Notes: a model not told the origin generated them from the sequence alone. A stretch of DNA of 64,000 nt from Rahnella bruchi (GCF_003614975.1 NZ_QZWI01000004.1:124001-188000); one strand, 5' to 3'. Counted from the first letter of the stretch, positions 8,510 to 17,454 are shown. A program made the numbers and translations.

Positions 8510-9817
8510 TCATACGAGCCCCGCCAGCCATCCGCTGAACTCATCTCTGTCTTCCACTGGTTCACTGCCCAGCATCACCGCCATCGCCAGCCCGAGAGCG
8601 GAACTGGTTGGGGTATGGCCGCTGAAACCCCCGGCGCGCAGATCGAGGACCAGCGTCGGGCAGCAGAACATAGCGAGGCGGAAAATCCGCTGCCAGTGCG
8701 ACGGCAGCCACCCACGGCGGACGAGCTGGGCCAGTAACGGCTGCCAGTATTCTTCGCCTTTATCACGCAAAAATGCCGCACGCAGCGGGGTTAATTGCCA
8801 GTTGTGATCAACGAAAAGCGTATCGCCACGGCGCATGACCGTCACTTTGTACAGTTCGCCGCAACGCGATGGCTCATACAGCCACAGCGGGTGGGCGAAG
8901 ATGTTGTGAAAGGTGGCTTTGATCTCTGCCAGCAGTGCGGGAATATTGCGCCCGGCAAATGCGGGATCAAAACTCACCAGCTGCGGAATTTCCTCATGGG
9001 TGTCGAACCAGACGTTGGCGTTATGCGCGTCGCCGTGGGCGGTGATCACCCCGTGATCGGCCAGTGCCGCCGGGGCCAGACGAATGCCCGCCTCGGCGAA
9101 TAATTGCCGCAGACTGTGCTGATACGCCACGCCGTTGATCACCCAGCGCAGATTACTCAGCGTTTGCCATTCCAGTTCCTCGTCTTCCAGCCGGAAGGTT
9201 TTATCGACATAAAACCGGGCTACGCGGCCTCCGAAACCGGCGGTGATTTCCGGATTATCCGGTGATATCAGGCGGTGGTGAAACAACTGATGGATGGGTT
9301 CAGCGGCAACCGCGCTCACCGTTGCAGCTTTCAGCGTCGGCAGGGTGTGCGTCAGAATATCCCGGTCGGCGCGGCGCTGGGCCTCTTCAATTTCTTCTTC
9401 CTGATCCCAGGCCTGTTGTTGTTCGATGTCGCGACAGATATCCGCCATCCGGCGGTCGTGGCGCAGGGTATACATCAGGATCTGACGTCCCGGCTCGCCG
9501 CAGGCGTAGACCGGCACGTCTACGCGAAATCCGCTTTCACGCAGCAGTTCGGCGTTGTAGTACTCCTCGATGGTTTTGTCTTCGCCTTCTTCATTGTGAT
9601 ATTTGAAGAACAGGGCGCGGCCATCGTCGAGGGTGACCGTGCCGTTTAGGGAGTTAAGACTGTACTGGTCGCGGTTGATGGTCAGCTGTCCGGCCGGTAC
9701 GCCGGTCACTTCGCTGATGAGCTGACGTAAGGCGTCAGCCGCCTGCTGCCATTCCCCTGCCTGCACTAACTGCCGCGCCAACGCGGCCAGTGGTTCACTG
9801 CCCGTCATGTTGCTCAT
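8510..9817 (-). CDS. Aminoglycoside-phosphotransferase/choline-kinase-fold protein in a hut-linked ABC operon
   Basis: This 435-residue protein has the signature elements of a small-molecule kinase of the APH fold. A strand with a candidate ATP-binding lysine lies at ALFFKYH (K72), the catalytic loop is HGDAHNANVWFD (H261, D263, N268), and a metal-binding aspartate sits in SFDPAFAG (D284). The set looks complete, so it is probably an active kinase on a small alcohol or amine; the substrate is unknown. The region around residues 125-165 is acidic and helical. It begins two bases after the stop of the HisD-like gene, with AAGGT as ribosome binding site, and is the last of five leftward genes. 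I do not recognise a named ortholog. Confidence 0.7.
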   Translation of the reverse strand: MSNMTGSEPLAALARQLVQAGEWQQAADALRQLISEVTGVPAGQLTINRDQYSLNSLNGTVTLDDGRALFFKYHNEEGEDKTIEEYYNAELLRESGFRVDVPVYACGEPGRQILMYTLRHDRRMADICRDIEQQQAWDQEEEIEEAQRRADRDILTHTLPTLKAATVSAVAAEPIHQLFHHRLISPDNPEITAGFGGRVARFYVDKTFRLEDEELEWQTLSNLRWVINGVAYQHSLRQLFAEAGIRLAPAALADHGVITAHGDAHNANVWFDTHEEIPQLVSFDPAFAGRNIPALLAEIKATFHNIFAHPLWLYEPSRCGELYKVTVMRRGDTLFVDHNWQLTPLRAAFLRDKGEEYWQPLLAQLVRRGWLPSHWQRIFRLAMFCCPTLVLDLRAGGFSGHTPTSSALGLAMAVMLGSEPVEDRDEFSGWLAGLV

Positions 9818-9819
9818 CG

Positions 9820-11160
9820 TTATTGACCTTTTTTGTTGAGGATCTCAGTGCGTAATGGCGATACCGCCAGTGCGTGGCCGGGAAATCCTTCGTAGAGGGC
9901 AAATGCGTGCGCTTTGTCGGCCAGCGGCTGATAGCCTTCGCGGGTGACATAACCGACCGAGATGCGTTTCATATAATCGAACACCGAAAGCGGCCCGACG
10001 GTTTTGGCGGCGCCGTTGGTCGGCAGGACTGCGTTCGGGCCCAGCACGAAGTTGCCGAGGGTGATGGGCGTGTAATTCCCTAACAGAATTTCTCCGGCGT
10101 TGCGGATTTTGCCCATCACCGCCATCGGCTCTTCGGCCAGAATTTCCAGATGTTCCGGCGCGTACTGATTAACGAAATCCACGGCGGTGTCAAAGTCGGC
10201 GGTCAGAACCACGCCGCCGTGCGTTCCGCACAGAACTGCCTGCGAGAAACCGGCACGTTTTTCACCGATCTGTGTCCAGTAGCCGGGCAACGCGGCGATG
10301 GCTTCTTCAGCCACGCGACGGCTGCTGGTGACCAGATAAGCTGAGGAGTCCGGACCATGCTCTGATTCGATGATCAGATCCAGCGCCGCCAGCGCGCCGT
10401 CCACGCTGTCATCGGCGAGGATCAGACTTTCGCTCGGTCCCGCCGGAATGCCGGGATCGATAAGATGAGAGAGCTGACGTTTCGCGGCCACCACCCACGG
10501 GCTGCCGGGGCCAACGACTTTCAGGCATTTCGGCACGGTTTCAGTGCCAAACGCCACCGCAGCCACGCCCTGTGCGCCGCCGCATTTATACACTTCGGTG
10601 ATGCCGACCAGACGCGCGGCCACCAGCGTCGCGTCATCCACTTTGCCGTCGGGGCCGGGCGGCGTGATCACAATGGCGCGTTTGACTCCCGCAACCACGG
10701 CGGGAATGGTGGTCATCAGCAATACGCTCGGGAAAGAGCCTTTACCGCGCGGCACGTAACAGGCCACGGAGTCGATGGGCACATGGCGGTCACCGGCGTA
10801 AGCGCCGGGGCGGATTTCTTTCATCCACATGTCTTCCGGTTTCTGGGCTTCGTGAAACGCACGGACGTTTTCGACCGCAAAGCGGATCGATTCAACCACC
10901 TGCTGATCCAGCCGCTCGAACGCGGTGGCGAATTCGGCGTCTTCCGCCATGATGCTCATTTCCGGCGTGGTGACACCGTCGAATTCCTGGGCGAAACGCA
11001 GCAGGGCGGCGTCGCCCTCGGTGCGTACCGCTTCAATAATCGGCGCGACGCGTTCGGTGAAAAATGACAAATCGGCTTCGGTACGTTTGAACAGTTCCGG
11101 TGGCAGCACGGATGCGTCAGTCAGATCATGAAAAGTCACGGCTTGAAAAGATTCAGACAT
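9820..11160 (-). CDS. Histidinol-dehydrogenase family protein, divergent paralog (not the biosynthetic HisD)
   Basis: This NAD-dependent four-electron alcohol dehydrogenase family protein (446 residues) aligns along its whole length with HisD. Family signatures seen are YVPRGKGSFPS, GGAQGVAA, IPAGPSES, EHGPDSSAY and NQYAPEHLEIL. Compared with E. coli HisD as I remember it, the catalytic pair Glu-His is kept (E336-H337), as are zinc ligand H262 (H268), the substrate carboxylate E414 (E424) and H419 (H429). Zinc ligands Gln259 and Asp360 are replaced by E265 and N370, and substrate residue His367 by A377. Similar changes occur in paralogs acting on other alcohols, such as HpsN on dihydroxypropanesulfonate. 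It lies in an ABC-transporter operon, not a his operon. Confidence 0.85.
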   Translation of the reverse strand: MSESFQAVTFHDLTDASVLPPELFKRTEADLSFFTERVAPIIEAVRTEGDAALLRFAQEFDGVTTPEMSIMAEDAEFATAFERLDQQVVESIRFAVENVRAFHEAQKPEDMWMKEIRPGAYAGDRHVPIDSVACYVPRGKGSFPSVLLMTTIPAVVAGVKRAIVITPPGPDGKVDDATLVAARLVGITEVYKCGGAQGVAAVAFGTETVPKCLKVVGPGSPWVVAAKRQLSHLIDPGIPAGPSESLILADDSVDGALAALDLIIESEHGPDSSAYLVTSSRRVAEEAIAALPGYWTQIGEKRAGFSQAVLCGTHGGVVLTADFDTAVDFVNQYAPEHLEILAEEPMAVMGKIRNAGEILLGNYTPITLGNFVLGPNAVLPTNGAAKTVGPLSVFDYMKRISVGYVTREGYQPLADKAHAFALYEGFPGHALAVSPLRTEILNKKGQ

Positions 11161-11176
11161 GGTAAATCTCCGGTTA

Positions 11177-11947
11177 TCAGGCCAGCGCAGCGCGGGTGTG
11201 GCCGCTGCGGATTGTATGCAGAACCTGGCGTTGCAGGTCAGTGAATTCAGGGCTGGCGGTCAGTTCCTCGCGGCGCGGACGTGGCAGCGGCACGTCGAAA
11301 GTAGCCTGTATCGTGCCGGGGCCCATCACCACAATGCGGTCAGAAAGATAAACCGCTTCTTCGATATCGTGCGTGACAAACATCACGGTCAGCCGGTGCT
11401 GTTCCCAGATGCCGGTCAGCAGCTCCTGCATCTGGTGGCGGGTCATGGCGTCGAGTGCGCCGAAAGGTTCGTCCATCAGCAGAATTTTCGGGCGATAGGA
11501 CAGGGCGCGGGCAATGGCGACGCGCTGTTTCATCCCGCCGGAAAGCTCGGAGGGCCAGGCGTCGGCAAACTGCGTCAGCTGAACCAGTTCGAGATGCTGA
11601 TCGGCTTTTTCACGACATTCCGCGCGGCTGAAACCGGCGGCTTTCAGCGCAAACTCAATATTCTGACGGGCCGTCAGCCACGGCAACAGGGTGTAAGACT
11701 GAAACACCACGCCACGGTCGATGCCCGCGCCGCGAATGGTTTTGCCGCCCACCTGCACATCGCCGCTGTCGTAATCTTCCAGACCGGCAGCAATAGACAG
11801 TAATGTGCTTTTCCCACAGCCGGAGGTGCCAACGACGGAAACGAATTCATTATCGGCCAGCGTCAGGCTGATATCGTGCAGCACTTCACGCGTCTGTTTA
11901 CCCACCTGAAAGCTTTTATGCAGACGGGAGATAGTTAATACCGACAT
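11177..11947 (-). CDS. ABC importer ATPase, SsuB/TauB/NrtD type
   Basis: This is the cytoplasmic ATP-hydrolysing subunit of an importer in the nitrate/sulfonate/taurine class. Walker A is GTSGCGKST at about residue 40, the Q-loop is at VVFQSYTLLPWL, the ABC signature is LSGGMKQRVAIARAL, Walker B is ILLMDEPFGALD, and the H-loop is in FVTHDIEEA. At 256 residues it matches the family. Its ATG overlaps the permease stop (TGATG). The HisD-like gene follows after 16 bp. Substrate type cannot be read from the ATPase. Confidence 0.92.
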   Translation of the reverse strand: MSVLTISRLHKSFQVGKQTREVLHDISLTLADNEFVSVVGTSGCGKSTLLSIAAGLEDYDSGDVQVGGKTIRGAGIDRGVVFQSYTLLPWLTARQNIEFALKAAGFSRAECREKADQHLELVQLTQFADAWPSELSGGMKQRVAIARALSYRPKILLMDEPFGALDAMTRHQMQELLTGIWEQHRLTVMFVTHDIEEAVYLSDRIVVMGPGTIQATFDVPLPRPRREELTASPEFTDLQRQVLHTIRSGHTRAALA

Positions 11948-12756
11948 CAGGATCGCCTCTTGTTATAGCGGAACAGGACGCGCTCGAGGGCACGCATGAT
12001 CTGATCGCTGATTAAGCCCAGAATGCCCAGCAGCAGGATGTAACCGATGATGGTATCGGTCTGGAAAAACCGCTGCGAAACTACAATGCGGTAACCGAGA
12101 CCGGACGTTGAGGCCACCAGTTCGGCCAGTACCAGCCAGGTCCACGCCCAGCCGAGGCTGATACGTAGGGCGTCCCAGATCCCCGGCATTGCGCCCGGCA
12201 AAACGATGCGAAAGAGAATTTTACGATCCGGCATACCCAGTGTGCGACCCAGCCCGACGAAATCCCCCGGTACACGTTTCACGGCATCAATCACCATTAA
12301 CACCTGCTGGAAGAAGGTGCCTATCCATATAATCAGGAATTTCTGCACGTCATCGGTGCCGGTCCACAAAATGGTCAGCGGCACAAACGCCACCACCGGC
12401 ATATAACGGATGAAATCAACCAGCGGTTCGGTCAGCGCTTTGAAAAATCCGTAACAGCCCGCCAGCACGCCAATCACAACCGACATCACCGAGGAAATGG
12501 CGAAAGCAATACTGATGCGGTACAGGCTGCTTTTAATGTCGCCCCACAAGGTGCCGTCCTGTGCCAGACTGACCATTTTGAGCCAGACATCAGTCAGTTT
12601 CGGCAAAAAAATCGGCGCAATAGCGCCGCTGCGGGTCGCCAGTCCCCAGGCCAGAAACAGGATCACGAACAGGGCGACCGCAATGCCGACGAACACTTTG
12701 CGCGTCGGCAGGCGGCCAATTACCATCAGATTGAGCGGTTTACGACGCGAACTCAT
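11947..12756 (-). CDS. ABC importer permease, SsuC/TauC type
   Basis: This inner-membrane permease has 269 residues and about six hydrophobic helices, the first near residues 20-40. The cytoplasmic coupling loop is the variant EAA motif AVKRVPGDFVGLGRTLGMPDR, ahead of the KILFRIVLPGAMPGI segment that contacts the ATPase. It belongs to the binding-protein-dependent class for sulfonates, taurine, nitrate or pyrimidines. It overlaps the binding-protein gene by ATGA upstream and the ATPase gene by one base downstream, so subunit synthesis is coupled. Confidence 0.92.
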   Translation of the reverse strand: MSSRRKPLNLMVIGRLPTRKVFVGIAVALFVILFLAWGLATRSGAIAPIFLPKLTDVWLKMVSLAQDGTLWGDIKSSLYRISIAFAISSVMSVVIGVLAGCYGFFKALTEPLVDFIRYMPVVAFVPLTILWTGTDDVQKFLIIWIGTFFQQVLMVIDAVKRVPGDFVGLGRTLGMPDRKILFRIVLPGAMPGIWDALRISLGWAWTWLVLAELVASTSGLGYRIVVSQRFFQTDTIIGYILLLGILGLISDQIMRALERVLFRYNKRRS

Positions 12757-13760
12757 GGCAGGCTGTTCACGAAGCTGGCATCAATGACCTCAGCGGCAGT
12801 GACGGGTTTCGGGATAAGCCCGGCAGCGGTGGCGGCTTTCAGCACATGGGCAAACGTCTGGTCAGAGAAAGAGTGGCTGAGCACCTGTTTGTTTTCGGCC
12901 AGCGAGTAGTATTTCACGCCGTCAAAAGCGGATTCCAGATCGGCAGGCGTCGCACCCACGGCTTTGGCGATAAGGGCGCGATCGGCGGCGGTATTGGCCT
13001 GATAGTGGGTGAGGGCTGCGTCCCAGCTTTTGATCAGCGCCGCGATTTGCCCCGGTTTTTCTTTCAGCACGGAATCACGCACCACCAGCACGTCGCCAAT
13101 CAGACCGGGATCAGAAGAGCCGCTGTAAAGCATTTTCAGCGTCGGATCCTGTTTTTTGGCGGCAGAAATGTAGGGTTCGTAAGTCACCGCCGCCGTCACA
13201 CGTTTAGCAATCAGCGCGCTGCCAGCGGAATCAGCAGGCATCGGTACCGGCGTGATATCGTTCCAATTCAGCCCTGCGGCATTAACGGCGCTGTGCAGCA
13301 AAATATCGCTGGTGGTGCCTTCTTCAAAGGCCACCTGTTTGCCTTTCAGATCTTTAAGCGTGGTGATGTCTTTGCCGACCAGCAGGGCGTCTGCGGTTTC
13401 ACTTTGGTCGAGCAGCAAAACGACTTTGATCGGTAAACCGGCAGAAACCATTGCCATGGCCGTATGCGTCGCAATATTCGCGCCGTCTATCTGACCGCTG
13501 GCCAGCGCGGCGTTGATATCTTTATCTTCGGCGAAGTTAATGATGTCGACCTTTTCCAGCCCCTGTTGCTTAAAAATGCCCTGACTTTGTGCGACGTGCC
13601 ACTGACCATAACCGAGCCAGGGTTCGATGCCCATTTTGAAAGTGCCCGCTTCAGGTGCAGCGGCAGAGGCGCTCAGGCTGAAAGTGCCCAATGCGCCGAG
13701 ACAACAGGCAAGGGCCAGTTTGCTTTTGAAAAAGGCCGTAACGGTCAGAGAAGGTGACAT
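12753..13760 (-). CDS. Periplasmic substrate-binding protein, SsuA/TauA/NMT1 type
   Basis: This binding protein of an ABC importer has a Sec signal peptide (hydrophobic core LALACCLGALGTFSLSASA, cleavage near ASA-AA). The mature part begins FKMGIEPWLGYGQWHVAQSQGIF, as in the SsuA/TauA/ThiY superfamily, and continues with the family segment LASGQIDGANIATHTAMAM. It is 335 residues long and first in a five-gene leftward operon (binding protein, permease, ATPase, HisD paralog, kinase-like). A HutC-type box lies 61 bp upstream. A ligand related to histidine or another imidazole is inferred from that box; a sulfonate is the alternative suggested by the family. Confidence 0.88.
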   Translation of the reverse strand: MSPSLTVTAFFKSKLALACCLGALGTFSLSASAAAPEAGTFKMGIEPWLGYGQWHVAQSQGIFKQQGLEKVDIINFAEDKDINAALASGQIDGANIATHTAMAMVSAGLPIKVVLLLDQSETADALLVGKDITTLKDLKGKQVAFEEGTTSDILLHSAVNAAGLNWNDITPVPMPADSAGSALIAKRVTAAVTYEPYISAAKKQDPTLKMLYSGSSDPGLIGDVLVVRDSVLKEKPGQIAALIKSWDAALTHYQANTAADRALIAKAVGATPADLESAFDGVKYYSLAENKQVLSHSFSDQTFAHVLKAATAAGLIPKPVTAAEVIDASFVNSLP

Positions 13761-13820
13761 AATTTCCTCGCTTGGTGTGGGAAGAGAAAAAGACGGCTAA
13801 TAAAAATCCTAATGTGCAAC

Positions 13821-13834
13821 CCTGTATAGACAAG
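13821..13834. promoter_or_regulatory. HutC-type operator O5 in front of the ABC/HisD-like/kinase operon
   Basis: CCTGTATAGACAAG is the exact reverse complement of the 14-base box O4 at hutH. It is 61 bp upstream of the binding-protein start and more than 320 bp from the divergent ydgJ, so it should control the leftward operon. Confidence 0.75.
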
Positions 13835-14155
13835 CTGATGAAGCAATTACTACGCCACAGTTGAAATCGCGGAAGGAATTCAGGCAGGGCCTTGATGTTA
13901 TACATTTTTAGATATTTGATGAGAAGAACGTTAATGAATTTATAATTAAAAGTGATGGCCCGCACCACAATATGACTTTCCCTGCTCTGCAAAGGTGCTG
14001 TTGCGGGCAGATTCAGAAAATACGGGTGACCGGAAACAGAAATTTTCGTCTGCGACCATCCGCAAGGGTGAAATGACTTGTCCGGCTTTGTAAGCTGGTG
14101 TCAAATCAGGTTATTCGTGTCCGGACGGGCAGACCGTAAAACAAAGGAAATTCCA
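13835..14155. other. Non-coding gap between the ABC operon and ydgJ
   Basis: Apart from the HutC-type box at its left border and the AAAGGAAA ribosome binding site of ydgJ at 14143-14150, I see no gene, hairpin or repeat here. It should hold the two divergent promoters. Confidence 0.5.
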
Positions 14156-15202
14156 ATGACTGAAGCCCTTCGCGTTGGCCTGGTGGGTTATGGCTTCGCC
14201 AGTAAAACCTTTCATTCTCCGCTGATCGACGGTACTCCCGGTCTGGAACTGGCAGTGGTTTCCAGCAGCGATGCCGGTAAAGTTCACGCCGACTGGCCGA
14301 ACGTCGCGGTCGTGGATTCGCCTGAAAAGCTGTTTGCAGATGCCTCCATCGATCTGGTGGTGATCCCGACACCTAATACCACGCATTTTCCTCTGGCGAA
14401 GCTGGCGCTGGAAGCCGGTAAGCATGTGATCGTGGATAAACCTTTTACGGTGACGCTGAGCGAGGCCCGCGAGCTGGATGCGCTGGCGCGTGAGAAGGGC
14501 AAAGTGTTGTCGGTGTTCCATAACCGCCGCTGGGATTCTGATTTCCTTACGGCCAAAACGCTGATTGATGAAGGAACGCTGGGCGATATCGTCTATTTCG
14601 AATCCCATTACGATCGCTACAAACCGCAGGTGCAGCAGCGCTGGCGCGAAAGCGATGCGCCGGGCAGCGGTATCTGGTTCGATTTAGGGTCGCATCTGCT
14701 GGATCAGGCGTTACAGTTATTCGGACTGCCCGAAACATTGCAGGCTGATCTGGCCGTGCTGCGCCCAGGAGGTAAAGCGGTGGATTATTTTAATGCCGTG
14801 CTGACATATCCTCGCCGCCGCGTGGTGCTGCACAGTACCGTTTACGCCGTGGCAGAAACCGCCCGTTTTATCGTGCAGGGCGAAAAGGGCAGTTACGTGA
14901 AATTCGGGCTGGATCCGCAGGAAGACAGACTGAAAGCGGGCGAACGTCTGCCGCAGGCTGACTGGGGTTATGATATGCGTGACGGTGTGATTACGCTGAG
15001 CCACGATGGCGTGCTGGCCGAGAAGTCGCTGCTGACCATTCCGGGTAATTATCCGGCCTATTATGCCGGTGTGCGCGATGCCATTCACGGTCAGGGTGAA
15101 AATCCTGTTCCGGCGGTGGATGCCATCCGCGTGATGGAAATGATCGAACTGGGGATGCAATCCTCACAACAACAGGCGACGCTGAAAGTCATTAAGAACT
15201 AA
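14156..15202 (+). CDS. ydgJ: Gfo/Idh/MocA family oxidoreductase YdgJ
   Basis: This predicted cytoplasmic NAD(P)-dependent sugar or polyol oxidoreductase matches E. coli YdgJ along its length. The N-terminal Rossmann motif is GLVGYGFASKTFHSPLI, followed by the family EKP-like motif VDKPFTV with the catalytic lysine, then FHNRRWDSDFL and SGIWFDLGSHLLDQ. The frame is open from 14078, but the ATG at 14156 (MTEALRV) has AAAGGAAA six bases upstream and gives 348 residues, as in E. coli (346). The true substrate is not established. In E. coli ydgJ also lies beside add. Confidence 0.93.
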   Translation: MTEALRVGLVGYGFASKTFHSPLIDGTPGLELAVVSSSDAGKVHADWPNVAVVDSPEKLFADASIDLVVIPTPNTTHFPLAKLALEAGKHVIVDKPFTVTLSEARELDALAREKGKVLSVFHNRRWDSDFLTAKTLIDEGTLGDIVYFESHYDRYKPQVQQRWRESDAPGSGIWFDLGSHLLDQALQLFGLPETLQADLAVLRPGGKAVDYFNAVLTYPRRRVVLHSTVYAVAETARFIVQGEKGSYVKFGLDPQEDRLKAGERLPQADWGYDMRDGVITLSHDGVLAEKSLLTIPGNYPAYYAGVRDAIHGQGENPVPAVDAIRVMEMIELGMQSSQQQATLKVIKN

Positions 15203-15285
15203 CAAGTTGTCTGCGTTTATGAAGTGTCGCCGCCGTGACACTTTTCTTTTCTTTTCTTTTGTTATTCACTTTGCAAGGAAGGTTC

Positions 15286-16305
15286 ATGTCCTGGTTACAA
15301 CGTCTGAAAATCGATAAATTTTTGCTGATCCTGGTTTGTGTGGTGCTGATTGCATCGTTCTTTCCGTGCGAGGGGATCTATAAAACCATCTTCAGCTATC
15401 TGACCACCGCTGCCATCGCGTTGCTGTTCTTTATGCACGGCGCGAAGCTGTCGCGTGAAGCGATTATGGCAGGTATCAGCCACTGGCGACTGCATGTGGT
15501 GGTCTTTCTCAGCACGTTTGCGCTGTTCCCGCTGCTCGGTCTGGGGATGAAATGGCTGGTGCCGGTCAACATTCTGACGCCTACGCTGTATTACGGTTTT
15601 CTGTATCTTTGCGCATTGCCAGCGACCGTGCAGTCGGCGATTGCTTATACGTCTGTGGCGGGTGGGAATATCCCGGCGGCGATTTGCAGCGCGTCGGCTT
15701 CAAGTATTCTCGGCGTGTTCCTGTCGCCGGTGCTGGTGGGGCTGCTCATGCATACGCAGGGCGGCACCAACGATACCCTGCACGCGATTGGTTCTATCGT
15801 TTTACAGCTGATGGTGCCGTTTATTATCGGGCATTTGTGCCGTCCGCTGATCGGTGCGTGGGTACAGCGTCATAAGAAAATCGTCAATATTACTGACCGT
15901 TCTTCGATACTGCTGGTGGTATATGTGGCATTCAGCGCCGCCGTGGTTGAAGGGATCTGGCATCAGATTGACGGATGGTCATTGCTGGCGATCCTGTGTT
16001 GCTCAATCGTGTTGCTGACTATTGTGCTGATTATTAATACTTACGTCGCGCGGCTGTTTGGTTTTAATACCAAAGATGAAATCACCATTGTGTTTTGTGG
16101 CTCAAAGAAAAGTCTGGCGAACGGTATTCCGATGGCGAATGTGCTGTTCCCGGCGGCAGCCGTTGGCGCGATGGTGTTACCGCTGATGATTTTCCACCAG
16201 ATCCAGCTGATGGTCTGCGCGGTGCTGGCTTCCCGTTACGCCAAACGTGTGGCGCGTGAAGAAGCTGAAGCAGTGGTGAAGAAAGAAGAAGTCAAAACGG
16301 TTTAA
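15286..16305 (+). CDS. yfeH: Bile-acid:sodium symporter family transporter YfeH
   Basis: This is an inner-membrane protein of the BASS superfamily with about nine to ten hydrophobic helices. Family segments seen are ALLFFMHGAKLSREA, LPATVQSAIAYTSVAGGN, CSASASSILGVFLSP and VFCGSKKSLANGIPMA, the last two typical of the ion-binding crossover region. It resembles E. coli YfeH, whose substrate is unknown. The ATG at 15286 (MSWLQRL) is chosen over 15235 because AAGGAAGG precedes it; it gives 339 residues. A lysine- and glutamate-rich tail ends the protein. A bidirectional terminator separates it from add. Confidence 0.9.
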   Translation: MSWLQRLKIDKFLLILVCVVLIASFFPCEGIYKTIFSYLTTAAIALLFFMHGAKLSREAIMAGISHWRLHVVVFLSTFALFPLLGLGMKWLVPVNILTPTLYYGFLYLCALPATVQSAIAYTSVAGGNIPAAICSASASSILGVFLSPVLVGLLMHTQGGTNDTLHAIGSIVLQLMVPFIIGHLCRPLIGAWVQRHKKIVNITDRSSILLVVYVAFSAAVVEGIWHQIDGWSLLAILCCSIVLLTIVLIINTYVARLFGFNTKDEITIVFCGSKKSLANGIPMANVLFPAAAVGAMVLPLMIFHQIQLMVCAVLASRYAKRVAREEAEAVVKKEEVKTV

Positions 16306-16322
16306 CAGACTGAATGAAAAAG

Positions 16323-16352
16323 AAAAGGGCGGGAGATCATCCCCGCCCTTTT
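16323..16352. terminator. Bidirectional terminator between yfeH and add
   Basis: AAAAGGGCGGG (16323-16333) pairs with CCCGCCCTTTT (16342-16352). The stem is GC-rich, a T-run follows on the plus strand and an A-run precedes it. It serves both convergent genes. Confidence 0.9.
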
Positions 16353-16371
16353 TTTATAGCTAATGAAAGCG

Positions 16372-17370
16372 TTACGCAGACACTTTATCGCGAATGGCCT
16401 GCTTTTCAGTTTCGGTCATGAACGCCATCGTCAGGCCGTTCTTCTGTGCCTGGCGGATTTCTTCCTGAGTCAGTCCCGCGGCTGGCGCAGCAACGTTATA
16501 TTCATTGGCAATTTCGATACCCTGAACCGCCGGATCGTCGGTATTGATAGAAGCCAGCACGCCGTGGCGAAGGAACACGGCCAGCGGGTGATGTTCGAAA
16601 GAGCCAACGGTGCTGGTCTGAATGTTGGAGGTCAGGCAGGATTCGATACCAATCTGGTGCTTCGCCAGGAAATCCATCAGTTCCGGATCCTGCGCGGCTT
16701 TCACACCGTGGCCGATACGTTCTGCGCCCAGCTCACGAATTGCCTGCCAGATACTTTCCGGACCTGCTGCTTCACCGGCATGTACGGTGATGCGCCAACC
16801 CGCGTCTCGTGCACGGTTGAAGTGGCTGAGGAACAAACTGCCAGGGAAACCGAGTTCATCACCCGCCAGATCCAGCGCGGTAATGCCATCGCGGTGCGCC
16901 AGTAAGCCTTCCAGTTCCTGCAGGCAGGCGTCTTCACCAAAGGTACGGCTCAGAATACCAATCAGACGTACATCGATATCATGATGTTGTTGACCTTCGC
17001 GGATCCCTTCAATCACCGCTTCCACGACACCCGCGACCGGCAGTTTGTGGTTCATCGCCATGTAGTAAGGTGAGAAACGCAGTTCGGTGTAATGCAGACC
17101 GGCACGCGCGGCATCCTCGACGTTTTCTTTCGCAATACGGCGGCAGGCATCAAGATCGCCCAGCACTTTTACGCCCCAGTCGAGTTTTTGCAGAAAACTC
17201 ACCAGATCGGGTTCGGTATGCATCACCTGCACGTGCGGTCGCAGGGCTTCGAGTTCATTGGCAGGCAAGGTCAGATTAAACTGGCGGCCTAAATCGAGAA
17301 TGGTTTGAGCGCGGATGTTGCCATCAAGGTGGCGGTGAATGTCGGTCAGGGGAAGGCGTGTGTCGATCAT
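16372..17370 (-). CDS. add: Adenosine deaminase Add
   Basis: Add converts adenosine and deoxyadenosine to inosine and deoxyinosine in purine salvage. The zinc site is visible: HRHLDG (H12 and H14), the catalytic [16 protein letters not shown] and the metal-ligand aspartate in NTDDP. It is about 332 residues and nearly superimposable on E. coli Add. The frame has a GTG at 17379; the ATG at 17370 (MIDTRLP) matches the E. coli N-terminus. As in E. coli, it stands downstream of malXY, separated here by a short C-rich hairpin. Confidence 0.97.
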   Translation of the reverse strand: MIDTRLPLTDIHRHLDGNIRAQTILDLGRQFNLTLPANELEALRPHVQVMHTEPDLVSFLQKLDWGVKVLGDLDACRRIAKENVEDAARAGLHYTELRFSPYYMAMNHKLPVAGVVEAVIEGIREGQQHHDIDVRLIGILSRTFGEDACLQELEGLLAHRDGITALDLAGDELGFPGSLFLSHFNRARDAGWRITVHAGEAAGPESIWQAIRELGAERIGHGVKAAQDPELMDFLAKHQIGIESCLTSNIQTSTVGSFEHHPLAVFLRHGVLASINTDDPAVQGIEIANEYNVAAPAAGLTQEEIRQAQKNGLTMAFMTETEKQAIRDKVSA

Positions 17371-17454
17371 GGGGTGCACTCATTATTATTGAAATGTGCG
17401 GGGCATTATAACGGGAGAATCACCATGAATGAAATGTTGTTGCGCAACTTAGCA

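Noticed and set aside
8365-8565. Minus-strand frame of 66 codons overlapping the end of the kinase-like gene
   Set aside because: It reads through palindromic repeat sequence, has a composition typical of translated extragenic repeats, and overlaps the real gene in another frame.
10465-11067. Plus-strand frame of 200 codons over the HisD-like gene
   Set aside because: Antisense shadow rich in His, Gly and Arg; the opposite strand encodes a full-length dehydrogenase.
9820-11160. Biosynthetic histidinol dehydrogenase HisD
   Set aside because: No other his genes are adjacent, zinc-ligand and substrate positions differ, and the gene sits in an ABC-transporter operon with a kinase-like gene.
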